Assembly (NCBI RefSeq): GCF_000377945.1
Contig: NZ_KB898953.1
Coordinates: forward strand, 1 to 34,491
DNA length: 34,491 nt
From: Thioalkalivibrio sulfidiphilus
Lineage (GTDB): Bacteria > Pseudomonadota > Gammaproteobacteria > Ectothiorhodospirales > Ectothiorhodospiraceae
Direction of reading: 5' to 3'
Shown here: positions 9,172-16,545 of the stretch, piece after piece
Numbering within the stretch: position 1 is the stretch's first letter
Layout of the letters: each line of letters opens with the position of its first letter
Notes under the pieces: model-generated
What the model saw: the letters and a program-made list of their open reading frames with translations, nothing else
The model's database searches: none
What the model was told of the DNA's origin: nothing
Position numbers and translations under genes: made by a program

Positions 9172-9565
9172 CTTAATCTGTAAACCATGTTACCAGCCTA
9201 ACCCTTCCCTCACCCTGTCCCTCTATTCCGGGCGTCCTGCCCTCCACCCTACGGGCCAGCCTATTGGCTGTTCAAATCCGCTCCAGGCGGATTTGTCCCC
9301 GAGGGAGAGGGGACCCTTCGATTTGCTTTGGTTCATCATCCCATCCTTGGCACCCCTACGAACTCAGGGGTAGGTAAAGCTTTCAATCAGCTTCATTCCT
9401 CCGTGGCTCTGTGCCCCCGTGAGAGGATATGCGTTGTTGTTTGATCACCCCCGCGTCCCCGCGAGAGTACAAGATTTGGGCTTTGCGGCGGGCACGGCCC
9501 GCCCTATGGCGACTTCTCCGCGTCTCTGCGCCTCCGCGAGAGTAAAAGCCTTTGATTTTTTTGGG
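9172..9565. repeat. Mosaic repeat block, copy 3
   Basis: This contains TCTGTAAACCATGT (9177-9190) and the CCTGCCCTCCACCCT to GGCGGATTTGTCCCC block (9236-9300), related to 30439-30510. It also contains the CCCCGAGGGAGAGGGG block shared with copies 1 and 2, hairpin-family right arms (about 9397-9430 and 9449-9470), the GGCGGGCACGGCCCGCCCTA palindrome (9487-9506), and another right arm plus tail AAGCCTTTGATTTTTTTGG. No gene is seen between 9160 and 9599. Confidence 0.75.
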
Positions 9566-9599
9566 ATTAATTTCTACGTGAGCGAACTGATCAGACGCC

Positions 9600-10967
9600 C
9601 TACCGATTCAGATCATGCTTCTTCAGCAGGTCATACAGCGTCGGCCGGCTCACCCCCAGCAGTTCGGCGGCCCGGGAGATGTTGCCGTCCACGATCTGCA
9701 GGGTACGACGCAAGGCCTTGGCCTCGGCCTCGTCGCGAACCTGGCGCAGGTTGAGCATCAACGGATCCTCACCCTCGGGCGAAAGCTCCAGGTCCTCGAC
9801 ATTGATCTGATTACCCTCCGCCATGATCACCGCCCGCTTCACCCGGTTCTCCAGCTCGCGCACGTTGCCGGGCCAGGTATGGCGCTCCATGGCCTTCAGG
9901 GCCTCGGCGGTGAAGCCCTTCAAGGGACGCCCCTGCTCCTTGGCAAATCGCTCCAGCAACGCCCGGGCCAGGAGCAGGGTATCGCCGCTGCGCTCGCGCA
10001 GCGGCGGGATGGTGACGGTCATCTCGCTGATACGATAGAAAAGGTCCTCGCGGAAGCGGCCTTCCTCGATCAGTGTCGTGAGATCCTGGTGGGTCGCGCA
10101 GACCACACGCACATCCACCGGGATCTCCTCCCGGCCGCCGACCCGCTCCACCACCCGCTCCTGCAGGAAACGCAGCAGCTTGGCCTGGAGCGGGTGCGGC
10201 AGGTCCCCCACCTCGTCCAGGAACAGGGTGCCGCCGTCGGCGTACTCGATCTTGCCCTTGGTCTGCTTGGCCGCGCCGGTGAAGGCGCCTTTCTCATAGC
10301 CGAACAGCTCAGACTCCAGCAGGTTGTCCGGGATCGCGGCGCAATTGATGGCCACGAAGCGGAAATCCTTGCGGGGGCTCAGGGCGTGGATGGAACGGGC
10401 CACCACCTCCTTGCCCGTGCCACTCTCGCCCAGCAGCAGGGTGGTCACATCCACCGGCGCCACCTTCTCCACGGTACGGCAGACCTTGAGCATCTCAGGA
10501 CTGCCGGCAATCAGGCCCGGCAGGGCTGTCGTCCCCGCCCCATCCCGCAGACGGCGGTTCTCCCGCTCCAGTTCGTAGAGACGCTGGGCCCGCTTGACGA
10601 TCAGGTTGAGCAGATCCGCGTCCACCGGCTTCTGGTAGAAGTCGTAGGCACCCAGACCCACGGCCTTGACCGCGTTCTCCCGGTCGCTGTTGCCGGTCAC
10701 CACGATGACCTTGGTCTCCGGCGCCAGGGTCAGGATCTGCTCCAGGGTCGCCAGTCCTTCACTGGCCCCGCCCGGGTCCGGGGGCAACCCCAGGTCCAGG
10801 GTCACCACCGCGGGCTCGGAACGTCGCAGCTGGGCGATGGCCTCATCCCGGGTGGTCGCGGTCACCACCTCGAAATCGTCGAAACACCAGCGCAACTGGT
10901 TCAGCAGCCCCGGATCATCCTCCACCAGCATCAACACAGGTCGTTGTTCCGCAGCCCCCATCAGCAC
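9600..10967 (-). CDS. prsR: PrsR-type sigma54-dependent response regulator
   Basis: An NtrC-class activator of 455 residues. The receiver domain (about 10-130) has the acidic pair EDD (16-18) and phospho-acceptor Asp58 in [10 protein letters not shown], with the lysine in [10 protein letters not shown]. The AAA+ domain has Walker A GESGTGKE, the sigma54-contact loop GAFTGA, Walker [12 protein letters not shown] and the arginine region FREDLFYRI. The C-terminal Fis-type helix-turn-helix ends [23 protein letters not shown]. The overall sequence resembles the regulator of PEP-CTERM/exosortase-linked polysaccharide loci. The GTG at 10967 or the ATG at 10961 could start; GGAG lies 4 or 10 bases upstream. 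Its usual kinase PrsK is not in the window. Confidence 0.88.
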   Translation of the reverse strand: MLMGAAEQRPVLMLVEDDPGLLNQLRWCFDDFEVVTATTRDEAIAQLRRSEPAVVTLDLGLPPDPGGASEGLATLEQILTLAPETKVIVVTGNSDRENAVKAVGLGAYDFYQKPVDADLLNLIVKRAQRLYELERENRRLRDGAGTTALPGLIAGSPEMLKVCRTVEKVAPVDVTTLLLGESGTGKEVVARSIHALSPRKDFRFVAINCAAIPDNLLESELFGYEKGAFTGAAKQTKGKIEYADGGTLFLDEVGDLPHPLQAKLLRFLQERVVERVGGREEIPVDVRVVCATHQDLTTLIEEGRFREDLFYRISEMTVTIPPLRERSGDTLLLARALLERFAKEQGRPLKGFTAEALKAMERHTWPGNVRELENRVKRAVIMAEGNQINVEDLELSPEGEDPLMLNLRQVRDEAEAKALRRTLQIVDGNISRAAELLGVSRPTLYDLLKKHDLNR

Positions 10968-11429
10968 ACCACTCCATTGTTCACGTCAGACATGTAAATC
11001 GTGACCTCAGCCCATCCCTCTCACCCGCAGGTCGGGCTTCAGCCCGACAGCCAAACCTGCCAGTACCACCCAAGCCCGGGAGTGAGCGAAACCCACCCTG
11101 CAATCTCAGGGATCAAGCCCGCCCCCGCTGGACACGACGCACCCACATTGTGAATCAAATGCGTACGGATCGACAGCCGACGCCCCAGTCTGCCGCCTGG
11201 CAGATCGTCAGGAACGGTGTGATCGAGGGTCAGCCACGCTCTGACAAACACCCGATTCCACGACCCAACCAGGCTCGGGTGACAGACGTCGCAAATTCAC
11301 AGATATACGGAAAATTGGTCCCAAAAAGCTGACGAAGTGCCGCATGGGCTGTGATGCCCTTCACGGAGATGCCCGTCCCGATCAAGCACTATTTGTCCAA
11401 CGTCAAACATCGGCCCAGTGTCGATCAAC
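10968..11429. other. Intergenic region upstream of prsR and of the riboswitch
   Basis: No convincing gene is seen. It holds a perfect palindrome GTCGGGCTTCAGCCCGAC at 11031-11048, a common dispersed hairpin. It must also hold the promoter for prsR on the minus strand and that of the riboswitch transcript on the plus strand. I could not find a convincing -24/-12 or -35/-10 pair. Confidence 0.5.
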
Positions 11430-11508
11430 CGAAACGGCATACCCGACCGAAAGGCGGGGACGCAAAACCACCGGTCTACGGATTATCCAGGACAGCGGGG
11501 TTACCGAA
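11430..11508 (+). ncRNA. Cyclic di-GMP-I riboswitch (GEMM)
   Basis: The conserved GEMM-I skeleton is present in order: CGGCATACCC, a GAAA tetraloop at 11449-11452, GGGGACGCAAAACCACCGG (11456-11474) including the invariant GGACGCAAA and the tetraloop receptor side, then GACAGCGGGGTTACCG (11491-11506). These match the c-di-GMP-binding aptamer closely. It lies about 208 bases before the lipoprotein start at 11716 on the same strand. No T-tract terminator follows, so the mode of control is not visible. The aptamer identity is strong; the regulated gene is inferred from position. Confidence 0.9.
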
Positions 11509-11715
11509 ATGATCATGCAACAGGTGCACGCGTGCGATCAGCGCGCTGACTGCAACAGGGCCAAGACCGGTCTCACGGCCACGGGTACCCGCTCACCCGC
11601 CCGTCAGACCTCCGAAGATGACACCCGTATTCAGCGCAAACTCTGCGCAGACGGCATGGCTCGGCCCATGACCGCCGAGTCCAAAACTGCGGCCAGCGGC
11701 CGCACCCGGAGCCCC

Positions 11716-12162
11716 ATGAAGCTGAAGTTGCTGCTCAAGACCCTCCCGGCCCTGCTCGCGGCAGGATTCCTCCTCACCGGCTGCGGCGGCGGAGACGGCG
11801 GCAGCACCTCCAGCTCCAGCGGCAACACCGGTAGTGGCACCACCTCCACCTGGTACATGGCCGTCCGGGCCTTCAACTCAGAAACCGAATACAGCCCCTA
11901 CTCCAACGAAGCCGCCGGCACCCTCGCTGCCGGCAGTCGCGTGACACTCGCGTGGGAAGCCCCCACCCGCACCCTCGACGGGCAGTGCACAACTGTCGCA
12001 GGCTATGTGATCGAGATGGGCACCCGCTCAGGCATCTACAGCCACGATGTAGAGGTTATCAACGGGTCCAACAGTCTGACCTGCTGGGCGACTGGCACCG
12101 ATGACGGTTGCAACACCACCATCTACACCTGCGAAGCCCAGGTCCAGATCCCCAGCGCTTGA
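11716..12162 (+). CDS. Small lipoprotein with fibronectin III-like segments
   Basis: A 148-residue protein. Residues 1-23 are a lipoprotein signal (basic MKLKLLLK, hydrophobic core, lipobox LLTGC with Cys23), followed by a Gly/Ser linker. Residues ~45-70 (WYMAVRAFNSETEYSPYSNEA) look like the last strands of a fibronectin type III domain. Residues ~77-105 (RVTLAWEAPT to AGYVIEMG) look like the first strands of another. Upstream codons are open to 11344 but include the riboswitch, so the ATG at 11716 with CGGAG before it is chosen. It is probably anchored in a membrane facing outward. Function unknown; the riboswitch suggests a role in c-di-GMP-controlled matrix or attachment. Confidence 0.7.
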   Translation: MKLKLLLKTLPALLAAGFLLTGCGGGDGGSTSSSSGNTGSGTTSTWYMAVRAFNSETEYSPYSNEAAGTLAAGSRVTLAWEAPTRTLDGQCTTVAGYVIEMGTRSGIYSHDVEVINGSNSLTCWATGTDDGCNTTIYTCEAQVQIPSA

Positions 12163-12200
12163 TCCCGCAGGGACGCGGAACCGCAGAGAGCACAAACCCG

Positions 12201-12273
12201 TCCTCTCACGGGGACACGGAGCCACGGAGAAGGCTCTTTTCCCAAATACCTTTCTCCGTGCCCCCACGAGAAA
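12201..12273. repeat. Long-hairpin intergenic repeat, shorter copy
   Basis: The left arm TCCTCTCACGGGGACACGG begins at 12201 and the right arm CTCCGTGCCCCCACGAGA ends near 12273. The loop AAGGCTCTTTTCCC is shorter than in other copies. It follows the lipoprotein gene by about 40 bases. Confidence 0.7.
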
Positions 12274-12282
12274 CATCGCAAT

Positions 12283-12358
12283 AGCTCCGTAGGCCCGACA
12301 GAGCGCAAGCGGGATCGGGCAGCTTATGCCGGACACCGCGACGCTCTGTCCGGCCTAT
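12283..12358. repeat. Palindromic repeat (ccgtaggcccgaYaragcgcaagcg type), copy 1
   Basis: A ~76-base element running from CTCCGTAGGCCCGACAGAGC to CTCTGTCCGGCCTA. Its ends are mutually complementary (TAGGCC with GGCCTA). Two closer copies are at 15129-15205 and 15328-15406. It is followed by a fragment of the GATGGG-type element (12363-12395). Confidence 0.75.
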
Positions 12359-12404
12359 CACTGCGCTTCTCCCATCCTAGGGCTACGCTGAAACAAAAAC
12401 CCCA

Positions 12405-12487
12405 TCCTCTCACGGAGCCACAGAGGCACGGATAAAGACGTTACGTTCAAAATGCCTTCCCCGCGGCTCCGTGTCCCCGTGAGAGAA
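12405..12487. repeat. Long-hairpin intergenic repeat, complete copy
   Basis: The left arm TCCTCTCACGGAGCCACAG and right arm GGCTCCGTGTCCCCGTGAGAG enclose the second loop type, with ACGTTACGTTCAAAA. A diverged tail CAGGCCTTTGAATTCC lies at about 12525-12540. It fills the gap before the aldo/keto reductase. Confidence 0.75.
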
Positions 12488-12565
12488 TAGGGTTTCGACC
12501 TTCCCCGCCCCTCCGCGAGTCAACAGGCCTTTGAATTCCAAACCGCCTGCCGCACACTCCACCCC

Positions 12566-13519
12566 ATGAAACAGCGGCGATTCGGCAACACCGACCTCCA
12601 CCTCTCTGAAATCGGCTTCGGCGCCTGGGCCATCGGCGGGCAGAGCTTCGGCCCGGTTGACCGCAAGCAGGCCCTCGACACCCTCGCTCGGGCCGAGGAA
12701 CTGGGCTGCAACTTCATCGATACCGCCGCCGTCTACGGCGACTCCGAGGCCATCATCGGCGAGTTCCTCAAAACCCGCCGCGACCGCTGGATCCTCGCCT
12801 CCAAATACTCCGGCCAGAAGCCCGGCCTGCGCCAGACCCTGGAGGCGCAACTCCAGGCGCTTGGTACCGACACCATCGACTTCTACCAGATCCACTGGAT
12901 GCCCGGCGCCTCGGAGCGCCACCTCATCGATGAACTTCAGGCCGCCAAACAGGCAGGCAAGATCCGCTACACCGGCGTCTCCCTCTATTCCGCCGGCGAC
13001 CTGGAGCGGGCCCTGGCCACCCCGGAACTGGACGGCATCCAGCTCAAGATCAGCCTGCTCTCCCCCAGCCCCTTCCACGAATACCGTGAGCGCATCCGCC
13101 AGTCCGGCAAGGGCGTGCTGGCCCGATCATCGCTCGAAGACGGCTTCCTCACCGGCAAATACAGCGCCGACACCCGTTTCACCACCCCGGGCGACAAACG
13201 CGCCGAACTCACCCCCGAGCAGATCCGCAACCTCGCCGCCAAGGCCGAGGCCTTCAAACACCTTTGCCCCGATGATCTGCCCCTGCTGATGCTCGCCACC
13301 CGCTACGTGCTGTCCTTCCCCGAAGTCACCAGCCTGCTGCTCAGCAGCAAGACCCCGGCCCAGGCCGACACCAACTTCGGCCAGATACCCGCCGGGGACC
13401 TACCGCCCGACACCCTCCAGCGGATCGCCCGACTGCAAACCGAACTGCGCCTGTTCGACAACCCCGACCCGCTGCGCAAACTCGTCCACGTCCTGCGCCG
13501 CTGGCTGAAGCCCGGCTGA
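12566..13519 (+). CDS. Aldo/keto reductase family oxidoreductase
   Basis: A 317-residue NAD(P)H-dependent carbonyl reductase of the (beta/alpha)8-barrel type. The start RRFGNTDLHLSEIGFGAWAIGG is typical of the YajO/Tas-like branch. The tetrad residues are visible: Asp and Tyr in FIDTAAVYGDSE, Lys in LASKYSG and His in YQIHWMPG. The C-terminal EVTSLLLSSKTPAQADTNF is the cofactor-binding region. Substrate unknown. It stands alone between repeats. A role in processing keto-sugars is possible but there is no direct evidence. Confidence 0.88.
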   Translation: MKQRRFGNTDLHLSEIGFGAWAIGGQSFGPVDRKQALDTLARAEELGCNFIDTAAVYGDSEAIIGEFLKTRRDRWILASKYSGQKPGLRQTLEAQLQALGTDTIDFYQIHWMPGASERHLIDELQAAKQAGKIRYTGVSLYSAGDLERALATPELDGIQLKISLLSPSPFHEYRERIRQSGKGVLARSSLEDGFLTGKYSADTRFTTPGDKRAELTPEQIRNLAAKAEAFKHLCPDDLPLLMLATRYVLSFPEVTSLLLSSKTPAQADTNFGQIPAGDLPPDTLQRIARLQTELRLFDNPDPLRKLVHVLRRWLKPG

Positions 13520-13528
13520 CAAAACCTG

Positions 13529-13764
13529 CGCTCTCGCGGAGGCGCTGAGTCGCGGGGAAACCAAACCCCATGACTCTCGCAAAGCCGCGAACAACAACAA
13601 AGGCCCATCCTCACACGGAGCCACAGAGGCACGGGGAAGGCTTTTTGATCAGAACGCTCTTCTCCGCGCCCCTGCGCCTCTGCGAGAGAACCGGTTTTCG
13701 GTTTTGCGGCGGGCACGGCCCGCCCTATACCCCCGTGGCCCCGTGCCTCCGTGAGAGGATAAGG
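13529..13764. repeat. Mosaic of hairpin repeats and GC palindrome
   Basis: The order seen is: cgc-type left arm GCTCTCGCGGAGGCGCTGAG (from 13529), a fragment ACTCTCGCAAAGCCGCGA (from 13572), a cac-type left arm TCCTCACACGGAGCCACAG (from 13608), the loop CTTTTTGATCAGAACGC, a cgc-type right arm ending CTCTGCGAGAGAA (to 13690), the GGCGGGCACGGCCCGCCCTA palindrome (13708-13727), and a cac-type right arm ending CCGTGAGAGGATAAGG. This looks like one element broken by others. No gene lies between 13520 and 13822. Confidence 0.7.
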
Positions 13765-13822
13765 TTTTGAACTCCCCCCGCATTCCCGCACAATACCCCC
13801 GCGCCCAAACCACCAGCCCACC

Positions 13823-15010
13823 ATGACCACCCGCGTACTCGTCCTCGACGCCAACCAACGCAGCGCGCTGGCCATCACCCGGTCCCTGGGCAAAGACCCC
13901 AACATCACGGTCCTGACCGCCGACGACACCGACACCGCCCTGGCCGGCGCCTCCCGCTTCTCCAGCCAGTACCTGAAATGCCCCTCCCCGGAACACGAAC
14001 CCGGCGCCTTCATCGACTGGCTCACCGCCACCCTCAAGATCCACGGCATCAAACAGCTCTTCCCCGCCACCGAGATCAGCAGCTACCTCTGCCTCATGCA
14101 CCGGGAGCAACTCCTCCCCTGCCAGCTCCCCTTCCCCGCCCTGGACACCGTCCTGTCCCTCGCGGACAAGGGACGCCTGGTTGCCCTGGCCCGGGAACTG
14201 GGTGTGTCCCACCCCGAGTCCCGGCTGGTGATCGGTGCCGAACAGTTCGACCCCAACGCCATCGACCGCTACCCGGTCATCCTCAAGCCCTGCCTGTCCC
14301 GCCGCTGGATCGGCAACGGATGGCTCTCCACCTCCGTGCACCTGGCCCGATCCAGGGAAGAGGCCCGGCGCCTGATCGAGACCCTGCCCTACCTGCGCCA
14401 TCACCCCTTCATGGTCCAGGCATTCATCCCCGGCAGCGGCGCCGGCGTCTTCGCCCTCTACAACCAGGGCAAGGCCGTCACCTTCTTCGCCCACAAGCGC
14501 CTGCGGGAAAAACCGCCCACCGGCGGCGTCAGCGTCCTGTCGGAAAGCGCGCCCCTGGACCCGCGGCTGTTGGACATGTCCCGCCGCCTGCTGGACCACG
14601 CCCAGTGGCACGGCGTCGCCATGGTGGAATTCCGGGTCACCCCCGAAGGTGAGCCCTACCTGATGGAAGTGAACCCCCGCTTCTGGGGCTCCCTGCAACT
14701 GGCCATCGACTGCGGCCTGGACTTTCCCCACCTGTTGTTCGAGATGGGCCAAGGGAAAACCCCCACCCCGCCGGCCAACTACCCCATCGGCCAACGCCTG
14801 CGCTGGCTGATGGGCGACCTGGACAGCCTCTACCTCACCCTGCGCAACAGCCGGGACTTCAGCAAAACCCAGCGCCTGCGCCGAGCCCTCGCCTTCCTCA
14901 ACCCCGGCCTCGGCACCACCCGCTACGAAGTCAACCGCCTCGGCGACCTGGGCCCGGCCCGTTACGAACTGGTCCAATATCTCAGGGATCTGCTGCGGCT
15001 GAATCGCTGA
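13823..15010 (+). CDS. ATP-grasp domain protein (carboxylate-amine ligase-like)
   Basis: A 395-residue ATP-grasp enzyme. The N-terminus RVLVLDANQRSALAITRSLG is a Rossmann-like pre-ATP-grasp domain. The ATP-binding core includes YPVILKPCLSR (about 150-160), the loop MVQAFIPGSGAGVFALYNQG, and the metal-binding VEFRVTPEGEPYLMEVNPRFWGSL near 272-296, where the acidic and Asn residues are intact. Proteins of this type occur in polysaccharide and cell-surface loci, and probably join a carboxylate to an amine at the expense of ATP. The substrate cannot be told from sequence. No strong ribosome site precedes the ATG. Confidence 0.82.
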   Translation: MTTRVLVLDANQRSALAITRSLGKDPNITVLTADDTDTALAGASRFSSQYLKCPSPEHEPGAFIDWLTATLKIHGIKQLFPATEISSYLCLMHREQLLPCQLPFPALDTVLSLADKGRLVALARELGVSHPESRLVIGAEQFDPNAIDRYPVILKPCLSRRWIGNGWLSTSVHLARSREEARRLIETLPYLRHHPFMVQAFIPGSGAGVFALYNQGKAVTFFAHKRLREKPPTGGVSVLSESAPLDPRLLDMSRRLLDHAQWHGVAMVEFRVTPEGEPYLMEVNPRFWGSLQLAIDCGLDFPHLLFEMGQGKTPTPPANYPIGQRLRWLMGDLDSLYLTLRNSRDFSKTQRLRRALAFLNPGLGTTRYEVNRLGDLGPARYELVQYLRDLLRLNR

Positions 15011-15128
15011 AAACCAAAAAATTGTCCTCTCACGGAGCCACAGAGCCACGGAAAAAAGGCGTTACGTTTAAAAGGCCCTCCCCGTGGCTCCGTGCCCCCG
15101 TGAGAGAACAAGCCTTTGGCTTTTTTCA

Positions 15129-15205
15129 GCTCCGTAGGCCCGATAAAGCGCAAGCGGTATCGGGCAGCTTTGCCGGACACCGCTACGCTTTGTCCGGCCT
15201 ACGAC
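15129..15205. repeat. Palindromic repeat (ccgtaggcccgaYaragcgcaagcg type), copy 2
   Basis: The copy inside unit 1 of the tandem array. It runs from GCTCCGTAGGCCCGATAAAG to TTTGTCCGGCCTACG and is almost identical to the copy at 15328-15406. Confidence 0.8.
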
Positions 15206-15327
15206 TGAGAACCCAAAAATAGTCCTCTCACGGAGCCACAGAGGCACGGAGAAAATCCGTTACGTTCAAAAAGCCCTCCCCGTGGTTCCGTGCCCCCGTG
15301 AGAGAACAAGCCTTTGGCTTTTTTTCA

Positions 15328-15406
15328 GCTCCGTAGGCCCGATAGAGCGCAAGCGGTATCGGGCAGCTTATGCCGGACACCGCTACGCTTTGTCCGGCCT
15401 ACGACT
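15328..15406. repeat. Palindromic repeat (ccgtaggcccgaYaragcgcaagcg type), copy 3
   Basis: The copy inside unit 2 of the tandem array. It keeps the TTATGCCGG interior also found in copy 1 at 12283-12358, where copy 2 has lost two bases. Confidence 0.8.
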
Positions 15407-15669
15407 GAAAACCAGAACCATCCTCTCACGGAGCCACAGAGCCACAGAGCCACGGGGAAGGCTTTTTCATCAAAATGCTTTTCTCCGCGCCCCCGCGCCT
15501 CTGCGAGAGAACAGCCTTTGCTTTTTGATTCAAAAGCTTCCTTCACGTCTTAGCGGCTTCGCGAGAGAACCGATTTTGGTTTTGCCTTCCCCATGCCCGT
15601 GGCAGAAACGGGGTTTCTAACGACCGCGATTAGCAGTATCGTGACCAGAAACGACCCTGGAGCCCCCAC

Positions 15670-15969
15670 ATGCGGCTGACCCCGGAGCAGCAAGACATCA
15701 TCCGCGAAGAAATCCACGCCATCTTCGGCCCGGAGGCGCGTGTACACCTGTTTGGCTCGAGAACAGACGACACCGCCCGGGGCGGCGACATCGACCTCTA
15801 CATCGAGGCCCCTGGGACGGAAGCAGAGCTGCTCGACCGCGAGCTACGGCTCTACGCGCGCCTGCAGCGCCGCTTGGGCGAACGGCGTATCGATATCGTC
15901 ACCCACGACCCGAACCGCCCGCTCCGCCCGATTGACCGGCATGCCCGGGAGACAGGAGTCGTGTTGTGA
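15670..15969 (+). CDS. MNT-type nucleotidyltransferase, second module
   Basis: A 99-residue minimal nucleotidyltransferase. The catalytic region is LFGSRTDDTARGGDIDLYIE with Gly29-Ser30 and Asp40-x-Asp42, a spacing of nine rather than ten residues. The C-terminal third (RRLGERRIDIVTHDP) carries the third acidic strand. The ribosome site is GGAG ten bases before the ATG. Its stop overlaps the next start as GTGA (15966-15969), so the HEPN partner is translationally coupled. The likely role is a protein-AMPylating antitoxin, by family. Confidence 0.87.
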   Translation: MRLTPEQQDIIREEIHAIFGPEARVHLFGSRTDDTARGGDIDLYIEAPGTEAELLDRELRLYARLQRRLGERRIDIVTHDPNRPLRPIDRHARETGVVL

Positions 15970-16451
15970 ATGCTGATCTCCAACGGCTACAGCGACTGAT
16001 TGACCTCGTCAACCGGGAAGACGAGCACCTGCTCGGCGTGAGAGCGCGTCTGTTGAATGATGATTGCGTGGTCAACGAGACCCGTCTTGAGCAACTGCTG
16101 TCCAACGATTTGGGCATCGACCGCCTGGAGTCCTTCGGCGCCAAGTTCGGACGCATGCAAGACACCATCATGGACAAGCTCATTCCGGCCCTTCTCGAAG
16201 CTGCCGGCGAACCGATCCTGGCCGCCATCGACAATCTGGAGAAGATGGAGCGCCTCAGACTCATAGACTCGGCCGATGCCTGGCTTCAGATCAGGCGACT
16301 GCGCAACCGCCTGGTGCATGAGTACTTTGAAAAGCCCTCAGAACTCGCCCCCGCCCTACAGCGCGCCTGTGAATTCACCGACCAGATGCACCTGGACTTC
16401 CAGTCCATGCGCCGCTACGCCGCCGAGCACCTGGGCGTCCAAGCTCCGTAG
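15966..16451 (+). CDS. HEPN-domain protein, second module (putative toxin)
   Basis: A 161-residue, largely helical protein starting at GTG 15966. Near the C-terminal half it has RNRLVHEY, which satisfies RX4HXY with Arg113, His118 and Tyr120. It is about 40 residues longer than HepT of the first module, with an N-terminal helical extension rich in Leu, Glu and Asp. This marks a different HEPN subfamily. Pairing with the MNT gene supports a toxin-antitoxin role. The last codons (CCG TAG) fall where the CCGTAGGATGGG repeat begins, so the natural C-terminus may have been altered by repeat insertion. Confidence 0.82.
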   Translation: MNADLQRLQRLIDLVNREDEHLLGVRARLLNDDCVVNETRLEQLLSNDLGIDRLESFGAKFGRMQDTIMDKLIPALLEAAGEPILAAIDNLEKMERLRLIDSADAWLQIRRLRNRLVHEYFEKPSELAPALQRACEFTDQMHLDFQSMRRYAAEHLGVQAP

Positions 16452-16530
16452 GATGGGCAAAGCAACGCGTGCCCATACCGGCAGGGTCTGATGGGTGCGC
16501 TGCGCTTCACCCATCCTACGGGCTACGCTG
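16446..16530. repeat. Palindromic GATGGG repeat, most complete copy
   Basis: It runs from CCGTAGGATGGGCAAAGC through GGTCTGATGGGTGCGCTGCG to CACCCATCCTACGG. The ends are complementary (CCGTAGGATGGG with CCCATCCTACGG). Related copies are at 7558-7608 and 8539-8609. It supplies the stop codon of the HEPN gene. Confidence 0.8.
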
Positions 16531-16545
16531 AAACAAAAAACCCCA

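Larger units (their letters stand above)
15025..15535. repeat. Tandem array of a ~198-bp composite repeat (two full units plus a part)
   Basis: Unit 1 (15025-15222) and unit 2 (15223-15420) each consist of a complete long-hairpin repeat with the GTTACGTT loop, the tail AACAAGCCTTTGGCTTTTTT, and the palindromic element CTCCGTAGGCCCGATARAGC. Unit 3 (15421-15535) repeats the hairpin part but has the TTTTTCATCAAAATGC loop and a cgc-type right arm. The period of 198 bases is exact between the three starts. A further right arm lies at about 15541-15567. No gene is visible between 15011 and 15669. Confidence 0.85.

Noticed and set aside
9615-10997. A 460-codon plus-strand frame opposite prsR
   Set aside because: Antisense of a complete response regulator; composition is Gln/His/Leu-rich and without a domain.
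11344-11715. N-terminal extension of the lipoprotein
   Set aside because: The extension would translate the riboswitch aptamer and place the lipoprotein signal in the interior; the ATG at 11716 gives a proper signal peptide.
13649-15049. A 466-codon minus-strand frame opposite the ATP-grasp gene
   Set aside because: Gly/Val/Gln-rich antisense product without motifs; the plus strand shows the ATP-grasp core.
15025-15535. Possible CRISPR array because of regular spacing
   Set aside because: The unit is 198 bases with no short repeat and unique spacer pattern, and no cas genes are present.
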